Shown here: positions 1 through 5,678 of the stretch, piece after piece
Layout: each line of letters begins with the position of its first letter
Numbering within the stretch: the first letter of the stretch is position 1
Program-made: the position numbers and the translations under genes
The notes under the pieces: model-generated
What the model was told of the DNA's origin: nothing
The model's database searches: none
Seen by the model: the letters and a program-made list of their open reading frames with translations, nothing else
Source of the DNA: Candidatus Sumerlaeota bacterium
Lineage (GTDB): Bacteria; Sumerlaeota; Sumerlaeia; JADFCT01
Length of the DNA stretch: 11,861 bases
Assembly (NCBI GenBank): GCA_026398575.1
Contig: JAPLSP010000766.1
Location: forward strand, 1-11,861
Direction of reading: 5' to 3'

Positions 1-22
1 AGCACCGCTTTTCACCCACTAA

Positions 23-497
23 TTCCTCAAGGGAACCATTAAACTCTGGGATGCGCCTGCCAACGATCATGGACTAAATGATTTGCGATGGGAATTTGAG
101 CGAACAGAATCAGAAGAAGAGCCTTATGAGAGTTGGATAAAGGACTGGGTGAAAAGGCTAGAGATTAATCCTGCTCATGCGCCATCTCATCTGCATTTTA
201 ATGCGGAAGCGCAAGATCGGCATACATCCTCCTACCGACCGGAAAGTACTGTTCATCACTTGCGTTTGTCCGTCGGTATGCTCAATCCCCTCGCTTTAAT
301 CTTATCAATAGCAGTATGGTTAAGGCAGCAATTCACTCCTCGTTGAGCAAGAAAGTTATCCTTCCCATCAGATTGCACCCGCGCAGATTTCTGAGTAATG
401 CATTGCGTAGCGAGATGTCGACTGGTGCAACTATTTAACAAAAAAAGAACTTGATAAAGCTGAACAGATGTTCCAAACTCTTGTTCGGAACAAGTGA
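23..497 (+). pseudogene. Degraded hypothetical gene (frameshift plus internal stops)
   Basis: I do not recognise the family. In frame 2, after a stop at 20-22, an open stretch reads GTIKLWDAP, then DLRWEFERTESEEEPYESW, a PSHLHFN motif and finally RLSVGMLNPLALILSIAVWL before TGA at 344-346. This looks like natural protein: acidic and aromatic-rich, with an HLHF motif and a hydrophobic C-terminal helix. Frame 3 takes over at about 345 with EQESYPSHQIAPAQISE. It is broken by TAA (396) and TAG (408), then continues as DVDWCNYLTKKELDKAEQMF up to TGA at 495-497. The last piece looks like a genuine helical C-terminus. I infer a single ancestral gene with a +1 frameshift near 344 and two nonsense codons. 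The only intact piece is a TTG-started 87-codon frame (83-346) with no ribosome binding site. The alternative is non-coding sequence that is open by chance. Confidence 0.4.
480..494. promoter_or_regulatory. Candidate operator: 15-bp palindrome upstream of the TetR gene
   Basis: CTTGTTCGGAACAAG is a perfect inverted repeat with 7-bp arms around one central base. It ends 45 bp before the regulator's ATG. TetR proteins bind such palindromes as dimers and often repress themselves, so autoregulation is a reasonable inference. The octamer TGTTCCAA lies just upstream (469-476) and recurs in the spacer before the fusion-protein gene (1239-1246), which could be a shared half-site. No convincing -35/-10 pair was found around it. 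A palindrome of this quality is expected roughly once by chance in a window of this size, so position is the main support. Confidence 0.35.
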
Positions 498-539
498 TTG
501 AATCACCCTTTCAATTTTTTTGAAAAGGATTTTCAGCAA

Positions 540-1181
540 ATGAAACGTCGGGCGTTGAACAGCCGCGAACGGATTTTGGAGGCCGCCGCCCAGGTGTTTG
601 GCCAGCGCGGATATAAAGCGGCTACGATACGCGAAATCTGCAGAGCCGCCGGCGTAGGCGTGGCGTCGGTCAATTATTATTTCCGCAATAAGGAAAGCCT
701 CTACCTGGCGATCCTGGAGGATTTGATCCGGGACGGATTCGAGAAATATCCCATGGATCATGGGATTGACGCCATGGCGCCGCTTGCAGTCCAGCTGCGG
801 GTGTTTATCCGGTCGTTCCTGTTGCGCATGGCCGGAGACCGGTCGCTGCCGGGCGGCGCGGAGCGTTCGTTGCTGCTGGCGCGCGAAATCGCCGAGCCCT
901 CGCCCGCCATGAACGCGCTCGTGGAGCGATACCTGAAGACGCAGAAAAAATACCTGATTACGATCGTAAAGAAATTGCTCGGCCCCCGTGCGCCGATCGA
1001 GCGCGTTCATTTATGCGCGCTCAGCATCGTCGGTCAATGCCTGCAATACGTCTATGCCTGGCGGATGATCGAGCGCATGGGAGTCAGTCCGGGGTGGGAT
1101 GAGGCGGCGATGGAGCGCGTTGCGCGGCATATTGCGCAGTTTTCGATGGGGGGGATTGCGAGGGTGAAAAATGAAAAATGA
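540..1181 (+). CDS. cecR: TetR-family transcriptional regulator, CecR (YbiH)-like
   Basis: A 213-residue TetR-type repressor that probably controls the exporter genes downstream. The N-terminal 50 residues are a classic TetR helix-turn-helix: SRERILEAAAQVF, then GYKAATIREICRAAGVGVAS and VNYYFRNKESLYLAIL. The C-terminal ligand-binding half contains REIAEPSPAMNALVERYLK, the style of the CecR/YbiH C-terminal domain. In E. coli CecR lies directly upstream of ybhGFSR and affects sensitivity to cefoperazone and chloramphenicol. The same gene order here supports the assignment. I chose ATG 540 because AAGGA at 525-529 precedes it by 10 bases and the protein then starts just before the DNA-binding domain. 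A TTG at 498 would add 14 atypical residues with no ribosome binding site. The last codons (VKNEK and the stop) lie inside an AT-rich repeat, so the C-terminus may have been altered. The effector is unknown. Confidence 0.85.
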   Translation: MKRRALNSRERILEAAAQVFGQRGYKAATIREICRAAGVGVASVNYYFRNKESLYLAILEDLIRDGFEKYPMDHGIDAMAPLAVQLRVFIRSFLLRMAGDRSLPGGAERSLLLAREIAEPSPAMNALVERYLKTQKKYLITIVKKLLGPRAPIERVHLCALSIVGQCLQYVYAWRMIERMGVSPGWDEAAMERVARHIAQFSMGGIARVKNEK

Positions 1182-1203
1182 GCAATGAAAAATTGAAAAT
1201 GAA
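1168..1203. repeat. AT-rich AAAATG-type repeat, copy 1
   Basis: This short array of A-runs separated by ATG/TGA-like triplets starts inside the end of the TetR gene and supplies its stop codon. Fifteen bases, AAAATGAAAAATGAG (1168-1182), recur exactly at 4760-4774 after the ATPase gene. Both copies sit at the 3' end of a gene in the same orientation. The remaining spacer (1204-1292) holds the palindrome GCGATATCGC (1261-1270), which is not significant on its own, and the TGTTCCAA octamer at 1239-1246. No confident promoter is visible there. Confidence 0.5.
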
Positions 1204-1292
1204 TGGTCAATTTGCCATGGGGTTGGGAATTCGGAAATTGTTCCAAGATTATTGATGAGAGCGATATCGCGTAATTGAGGATGACACCACTT

Positions 1293-2477
1293 ATGAAGAA
1301 ACGCCTGATAATCGCTGTGTTTGTGTTGCTGGCCGCCGGCGTTGGGGGATGGATTTATTATACGCGCTTCCATGCGTCTGCGCATTCAGGAGGGCTGATT
1401 GTCTCCGGCAATATTGAAGTCACGGACGCGCAGTTGAGTTTCAAAATTCCAGGCCGGCTTTTGGAGCGATTGGCGGACGAAGGCAAGACTGTGACGACGG
1501 GGCAGCTGATCGCGCGGCTGGATAAAACCGATCAGGAATTGGCCTTTGCAAAGGCGCAGGCGAATCTGGCGTATGCGCAAGCGGTCCTGGCCGAGCTCGA
1601 AGCGGGCAGCCGCCCGGAGGATATCCGCAAAGCACAGGCTCAATTGCAGCAGGCGCAGTTTTCGTTGAATGAACTCAAGAGCGGCAGCCGCGCTCAGGAA
1701 ATCGCCGACGCCGAAGCGGAGGTGGGGCGCGCCCAAGCGGGGGAGAAGACGGCGCAGGCTCAGCTGGACTTGGCGAAAAACGATGAAGAGCGTTATCGCG
1801 AGCTGTTCCGCCAGGGCGTCATCGGCAATCGCGACTATGAGATGTACCGCACGCAATATTCGACCGCGAAAAGCGCTGTGGAAGACGCCAAGGCGCGCGT
1901 CGTGGCGACGAAAGAGCAGCTCAGCCTGCGCCGCGAAGGAAGCCGCATCGAGCAGATACAGCGCGCGCAGGCGGCGTTGGATCAGGCCGAAGCGGAATAT
2001 GCGCTGGTCAAAGCGGGGCCGCGAGTCGAGACCATCGCCCAGTCGCGCGCCCAGGCGTGGGCCAGCAGCGAATCGCTCCGGCAGGCGCGCCAGCAACTGC
2101 GCGATACGGAGCTCTACGCTCCTTTTGGCGGCGTGGTGATGAGCAAATCGGCGGAATCGGGCGAATATATGAATCCCGGCACTCCGGTAGTGACGATTGC
2201 CGACCTGGATCACGTCTGGCTGCGCGCTTATATCGGCGAACGCGACCTGGGGAAAATCCGGCTGGGGATGGAATTGGACGTGACGACGGACGCCTATCCG
2301 GGCAGCATATTCATAGGGCGCGTCAGCTTCATCAGCGATCAGCCGGAATTCACGCCCAAGTCCGTTCAGACCTTCGAGGAACGCGTCAAACTGGTGTATC
2401 GGATCAAGATTGACCTCGACAATCGCGGCTGGCGTCTCAAACCCGGATTGCCGGCGGACGCGCATATTCCAAATTGA
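1293..2477 (+). CDS. ybhG: HlyD/membrane fusion protein of the ABC exporter, YbhG-like
   Basis: Periplasmic adaptor of 394 residues, expected to link the inner-membrane ABC exporter to an outer-membrane channel. It has one N-terminal membrane anchor (about residues 3-23). A split biotinyl-lipoyl-like domain follows (about 34-80, with SFKIPGRLLERL and LIARLDKTDQ, and 273-305, with LYAPFGGVVM and SGEYMNPGTPVVTI), then a beta-barrel with VWLRAYIGERDL. Between the lipoyl halves is a long coiled-coil hairpin rich in Ala and Gln. EFTPKSVQT and LKPGLPADAHIP match the C-terminal part of E. coli YbhG. The protein is about 60 residues longer than E. coli YbhG (about 332 residues) because the hairpin is expanded. 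GSRxExI-type motifs occur four times (about residues 105, 131, 216 and 242) where I recall two in E. coli. ATG 1293 is preferred: GAGGA at 1277-1281 precedes it by 11 bases and the resulting MKKRLII start matches the family. ATG 1281 and TTG 1275 overlap that site. Confidence 0.9.
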   Translation: MKKRLIIAVFVLLAAGVGGWIYYTRFHASAHSGGLIVSGNIEVTDAQLSFKIPGRLLERLADEGKTVTTGQLIARLDKTDQELAFAKAQANLAYAQAVLAELEAGSRPEDIRKAQAQLQQAQFSLNELKSGSRAQEIADAEAEVGRAQAGEKTAQAQLDLAKNDEERYRELFRQGVIGNRDYEMYRTQYSTAKSAVEDAKARVVATKEQLSLRREGSRIEQIQRAQAALDQAEAEYALVKAGPRVETIAQSRAQAWASSESLRQARQQLRDTELYAPFGGVVMSKSAESGEYMNPGTPVVTIADLDHVWLRAYIGERDLGKIRLGMELDVTTDAYPGSIFIGRVSFISDQPEFTPKSVQTFEERVKLVYRIKIDLDNRGWRLKPGLPADAHIPN

Positions 2478-2567
2478 TTGCAGCGATGGCGCATGCTTTC
2501 CAGCTTGCGCTGCTCATGGAAGCATAGCGCTGGTGTTCGTGAATATTCGTTCCGGAAGAAAAGATTC

Positions 2568-2656
2568 ATGCGGATAGGAGCGGCGCCAGCATTTGGAGTG
2601 CGGTTGCTTGCTGCCGCTTTAGCTACGCCAGTCTTATAGATCGTGGAAGCTAAAGC
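2568..2656. repeat. Palindromic repeat element, single-arm (degenerate) copy
   Basis: The fusion-ATPase spacer carries one arm of a repeat whose complete inverted form is found at 6875-7012. Bases 2583-2620 are identical over 38 bp to the reverse complement of 6959-6996, and similarity extends left to 2568. The arm ends in GCTTTAGCT (2616-2624). A 23-base loop follows, then its complement AGCTAAAGC (2648-2656), after which the second arm is lost. The result is a short hairpin just upstream of the ATPase ribosome binding site (GGAAG, 2670-2674). There is no coding capacity. It could be a REP- or MITE-like sequence moved by a transposase elsewhere in the genome. Confidence 0.75.
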
Positions 2657-2679
2657 GTCATAGAACTCAGGAAGCCAAC

Positions 2680-4704
2680 ATGGAAGCGCATAAAGAAGCG
2701 ATGATCGAAGCGGAAGGCTTGGTCAAATCCTTTGGCGTGGTGACGGCGGTGGACGGGCTGACGTTTCGTGTGAATCGCGGCGAGATATTCGGTCTGGTCG
2801 GCCCCGATGGCGCAGGCAAAACGACGACGCTGCGCCTCTTGAGCGGCATCATGGACCCCAGCGCGGGCGCCGCGCGGGTGGCGGGCTACGATACGCGCCA
2901 GCAAGCGGATGAAGTAAAGAACAGCGTCGCCTATATGAGCCAGCGCTTCGGTTTATACCAAGATCTGACGGTGAGCGAGAACATCAACTTCTATGCGGAC
3001 CTTTATGGCGTCCCGCGCAAAGGGAGGCAGGAGCGCATAGATTCGTTGCTGGACTTCAGCCGCATGAGGCCATTCAAGAAGCGCTTGGCAGGCAATCTTT
3101 CCGGCGGTATGAAACAGAAACTGCAGCTGGTCTGCGCGCTGATCCATACGCCGAAGGCGCTCCTGCTGGACGAGCCCACGAATGGCGTGGACCCGGTGAG
3201 CCGCCGCGAATTCTGGCGCATCCTCTATCATCTGCTGAAGCAGGACGTCGCCATCTTGGTCACGACGGCGTATCTGGACGAGGCCGAACGCTGCCATCGG
3301 GTGGGATTGCTGCATCATGGCAAGCTGCTGGCGGCCGGAACGCCCGCGGAAGTCCGGCGCCTGATGCGCGGCGGCATCGTGAGCATTCGCGGACCGCAAG
3401 CCCGGGCGGTCTATCAGTTGTTGCGTTCGCGGATGGGCGGCGCGAGCGTCAATGTCTTCGGCGATAACGTCCACGTCGCTTGCGCCGATCCGTCATCGGC
3501 GGAGAAGGAGGCGCGGCGCTTGCTGACGGAGGCGGGATTGGCCTTCGACGAAATCCGCGCGCAGGCGCCGTCGCTGGAGGATGTGTTTGTCAGCGCGTTG
3601 AAGGAGAGGGAGGAGGTTACGGCAAGACCGAAACCGGACTCTGTTGGCATAGAACCTGAGAGTGGATTGGCGGCAAGCATTGCGGAGCAGGAGCTGCCCA
3701 AGAGCGCGGACATACAAGCGCCACCTAAAGGCGGAACTACTAACACTACTAACGCTACTAACACAGAGAACGCGGTTTGGGTTAAGGACTTGACGCGGCG
3801 ATTCGGGGAATTTGTCGCCGTCAATAAGATCAGCTTTGAGGTTCCGCGCGGCGAGATATTCGGCTTTCTTGGGCCCAATGGCGCGGGCAAAAGCACCACG
3901 ATCCGGATGCTGTGCGGCCTGCTCAAGCCCAGCGGCGGCCATGGGAATGTGGGCGGATTCGATATTCATCGCGAATCGGAAAGCATCAAGCGCAACATCG
4001 GCTACATGAGCCAGAAATTTTCGCTCTATGAAGACCTGACGGTCGAAGAGAACATCAATTTTTTCGGCGGCATTTATGGATTGGGCGGCCGCCGGCTCGA
4101 AGCGCGCAAAGCCTGGGCGATCCGGATGGCCGGCTTGGAGGATCATCGCCGCAGCCTGACGCGCATACTGAGCGGCGGATGGAAGCAGCGGCTGGCGCTG
4201 GCCTGCGCGATCCTGCATGAGCCGCCGATCGTCTTTCTCGATGAGCCGACCAGCGGCGTGGACCCATCCAGCCGCCGGCGATTCTGGGATCTGATTTATG
4301 AGATGGCCGCCGCCGGCGTCACCGTTTTTGTCACGACGCATTATATGGAGGAAGCCGAGTACTGCGACCGCGTGGCGCTGATCTATCGCGGCGCCATGAT
4401 CGCTCTGGGAACGCCGCGCGAACTCAAGACCCAGCGCATGCGCGATCATATTCTCGACGTGCGCTGTCCGCGGCCGCAGGACGTGATGGACCGGCTGGCG
4501 GCGGCGCCGGGGGTGCGCGAGGTGGCGCTGTTCGGCGCGGGGCTTCACGCTGTGGTCGAGGACGAGGAAGCCGGCGAGCGGGCGATCCGGCATGAAATGG
4601 AACGGCTGGGCGCGCCGCTGGACAATATCGAGCGCATCACGCCGAGCATGGAGGACGTGTTCGTTTCGCTGATCGAAGAAGTGGATCGCAAGGAGGCGGC
4701 TTGA
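2680..4704 (+). CDS. ybhF: ABC exporter ATPase with two fused nucleotide-binding domains, YbhF-like
   Basis: Cytoplasmic ATPase subunit of 674 residues with two tandem ABC domains, the layout of E. coli YbhF, whose YbhFSR complex has been linked to drug (tetracycline) and Na+/Li+ export. NBD1 has Walker A GPDGAGKT (41-48), signature LSGGMKQ (140-146) and Walker B LLLDEPT (161-167), but its switch position reads TTAYLDEAE with Ala197 in place of His. NBD2 has Walker A GPNGAGKST (398-406), signature LSGGWKQ (497-503), Walker B VFLDEP (518-523) and the normal switch His554 in TTHYMEEAE. GPDGAGKT and the missing NBD1 histidine also occur in E. coli YbhF (recalled as STSYLDEAE). The interdomain linker (about 310-365) is low-complexity and includes a tandem repeat. 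Each half ends in a SLEDVFVSAL or SMEDVFVSLI segment typical of ABC-2 exporters. ATG 2680 follows GGAAG at 2670-2674 with a 5-base gap. Confidence 0.93.
   Translation: MEAHKEAMIEAEGLVKSFGVVTAVDGLTFRVNRGEIFGLVGPDGAGKTTTLRLLSGIMDPSAGAARVAGYDTRQQADEVKNSVAYMSQRFGLYQDLTVSENINFYADLYGVPRKGRQERIDSLLDFSRMRPFKKRLAGNLSGGMKQKLQLVCALIHTPKALLLDEPTNGVDPVSRREFWRILYHLLKQDVAILVTTAYLDEAERCHRVGLLHHGKLLAAGTPAEVRRLMRGGIVSIRGPQARAVYQLLRSRMGGASVNVFGDNVHVACADPSSAEKEARRLLTEAGLAFDEIRAQAPSLEDVFVSALKEREEVTARPKPDSVGIEPESGLAASIAEQELPKSADIQAPPKGGTTNTTNATNTENAVWVKDLTRRFGEFVAVNKISFEVPRGEIFGFLGPNGAGKSTTIRMLCGLLKPSGGHGNVGGFDIHRESESIKRNIGYMSQKFSLYEDLTVEENINFFGGIYGLGGRRLEARKAWAIRMAGLEDHRRSLTRILSGGWKQRLALACAILHEPPIVFLDEPTSGVDPSSRRRFWDLIYEMAAAGVTVFVTTHYMEEAEYCDRVALIYRGAMIALGTPRELKTQRMRDHILDVRCPRPQDVMDRLAAAPGVREVALFGAGLHAVVEDEEAGERAIRHEMERLGAPLDNIERITPSMEDVFVSLIEEVDRKEAA
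3736..3762 (+). repeat. In-frame 9-bp tandem repeat in the YbhF linker
   Basis: Three units, ACTACTAAC, ACTACTAAC and GCTACTAAC, encode TTN-TTN-ATN at residues 353-361, just before the second ABC domain. The repeat lies in a hydrophilic stretch with no conserved motif, so gain or loss of units should be tolerated. Confidence 0.8.
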
Positions 4705-4766
4705 AGATGGAATCAAGAAGTGTAACGCCTCAGCTGCTCAGAGACGGATTTCAGAATGTAAAATGA
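4690..4766 (+). other. Orphan ribosome binding site and 19-codon frame after ybhF
   Basis: A perfect Shine-Dalgarno sequence, AAGGAGG (4690-4696), lies in the last codons of the ATPase gene, 10 bases before ATG 4707, which itself starts 2 bases past the ATPase stop. That is the normal layout for the next gene of a tight operon. Yet the frame it opens encodes only MESRSVTPQLLRDGFQNVK and stops at 4764-4766 inside the AT-rich repeat. The peptide does not resemble a permease N-terminus. I infer the remnant of a lost or displaced downstream start. A functional leader peptide is possible but unsupported. Confidence 0.4.
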
Positions 4767-4790
4767 AAAATGAGAAATGTAAAATGAAAA
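4754..4790. repeat. AT-rich AAAATG-type repeat, copy 2
   Basis: Same repeat type as at 1168-1203, with 15 bases identical (4760-4774), again just after a gene on the same strand. AAAATGA-like units recur to 4790. The rest of the spacer (4791-4950) shows no conserved protein, clear promoter or terminator. A 70-codon frame across it begins inside the repeat and looks spurious. Confidence 0.5.
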
Positions 4791-4962
4791 CCCATCCCGG
4801 CGACAGCATTACCCAGGCCGGAACCCAATGCATGCCACGCGCGGTCAGCCTGATCGGCCCCTCACATTGCCATTGCATCCCAGGCCGTGAACAAGTGAAA
4901 TTGAAGAGCGGGCGCTGGAGCGCGGCCGAAAAATTCACCGTGCATCGTTCGAAGGATAAGAA

Positions 4963-5283
4963 ATGGACGCCATAACCGACAGCCTATTGCAGGACATTGC
5001 ACAGAGAATCGCCTCTGAAATAAAGCCTGATAAGATTTTCCTGTTTGGCTCCCGCGCGTGGGGAACGCCCACAAGCGATAGCGACGTTGACTTGATGATA
5101 GTAGTATCCGGCGAGGAAGACTCCGTACGGACGCTTAAACAGCGCGCGCGCCGATGCCTGCATAATATATCCATACCTATGGACATTATCATCGAACCTC
5201 TGGATTTATTTGAGCGGCGGCGTACCGTCTACGCCTCTTTGGAAAGGCAGGTTTTTGAAAAAGGAATTCCTCTCTATGGATGA
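4963..5283 (+). CDS. MNT-family nucleotidyltransferase (probable antitoxin or modifier partner of HEPN)
   Basis: A 106-residue minimal nucleotidyltransferase of the pol-beta superfamily, the usual partner of small HEPN proteins in toxin-antitoxin-like pairs. The nucleotide-binding signature is complete: FLFGSRAWG (residues 26-34, with Gly29-Ser30), then SDVDL with the metal-binding Asp41 and Asp43, and a third acidic residue, Asp74, in the strand PMDIII. The protein should therefore be able to transfer a nucleotide. In the studied MntA-HepT pair the MNT protein AMPylates the HEPN toxin; whether that holds here is inference. GAAGGA at 4951-4956 lies 6 bases before the ATG, a strong ribosome binding site that sets the start. 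The gene overlaps the next one by 8 bases. It has no expected role in the flanking exporter. Confidence 0.88.
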   Translation: MDAITDSLLQDIAQRIASEIKPDKIFLFGSRAWGTPTSDSDVDLMIVVSGEEDSVRTLKQRARRCLHNISIPMDIIIEPLDLFERRRTVYASLERQVFEKGIPLYG

Positions 5284-5674
5284 AGCCAAGAAAGAGCTGG
5301 TGCAATCCTGGCTGACCAAAGCGGCGCACGATTTGGCAGCAGCCAAATCGTTGGCCGCTGATGAGGAGCCTCTGCTCGATGTCGCAATCTATCATTGCCA
5401 ACAGGCAGCGGAAAAATCTGTCAAAGGCTTATTGGTGGCCGGAGATATATGCTTTGGGAAAACCCATGACGTCAAAGCCCTCATCGCTCAGGCGCTGCCT
5501 ATCGCCCCTGAACTGACTCCCTTCTTGCTTACGGCAGGCGATCTGACAAACTACGCTACCGAATTTCGCTACCCAGGCGCAAAAATGGCGCCGGAGCGCG
5601 AGGAGTTCATGCGGGCCCTAATGGATAGCGAAGCGATCGTCAGTCTCGTTCTGAAGTTGATAGACAAAGCCTGA
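5276..5674 (+). CDS. HEPN-domain protein, partner of the MNT nucleotidyltransferase
   Basis: A 132-residue all-helical protein of the small HEPN family (Pfam HEPN, COG2250 type). Family features in order: WLTKAAHDLAAAKSL (12-26), YHCQQAAEKSVKGLLVA (39-55), KTHDVKALI (62-70) and YATEFRYPG (93-101). These match the HEPN class usually encoded beside a minimal nucleotidyltransferase. The R-x4-6-H motif of RNase HEPN toxins is not obvious: His64 is preceded by Lys62 and Gly61, with no Arg in place. Nuclease activity is therefore uncertain and a binding or regulatory role is possible. ATG 5276 overlaps the upstream gene by 8 bases and has AAGGA about 10 bases before it. An upstream TTG at 5210 would lie deep inside the MNT gene. 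Its stop is only 4 bases before the YbhS start, which suggests coupling to the exporter permease. Confidence 0.85.
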   Translation: MDEAKKELVQSWLTKAAHDLAAAKSLAADEEPLLDVAIYHCQQAAEKSVKGLLVAGDICFGKTHDVKALIAQALPIAPELTPFLLTAGDLTNYATEFRYPGAKMAPEREEFMRALMDSEAIVSLVLKLIDKA

Positions 5675-5678
5675 TGCC

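Noticed and set aside
1261..1270. Palindrome GCGATATCGC upstream of the fusion-protein gene
   Set aside because: Ten-base palindromes are expected about ten times by chance in a window of this size and it has no partner elsewhere, so it is not called as an operator.
1386..2465. A 359-codon - strand frame opposite the fusion-protein gene
   Set aside because: Arg/His/Leu-rich composition typical of an antisense shadow, while the + strand has clear HlyD-family motifs.
3736..3762. Tandem repeat considered as a CRISPR-like or iteron array
   Set aside because: The units are only 9 bp, directly adjacent and in frame within a coding sequence, with no spacers.
3493..4716. A 407-codon - strand frame opposite the ATPase gene
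   Set aside because: It mirrors the two ABC domains on the + strand and has no family features of its own.
4763..4975. A 70-codon + strand frame in the spacer before the MNT gene
   Set aside because: It starts inside the AT-rich repeat, lacks a ribosome binding site, resembles no family and runs into the well-supported MNT start.
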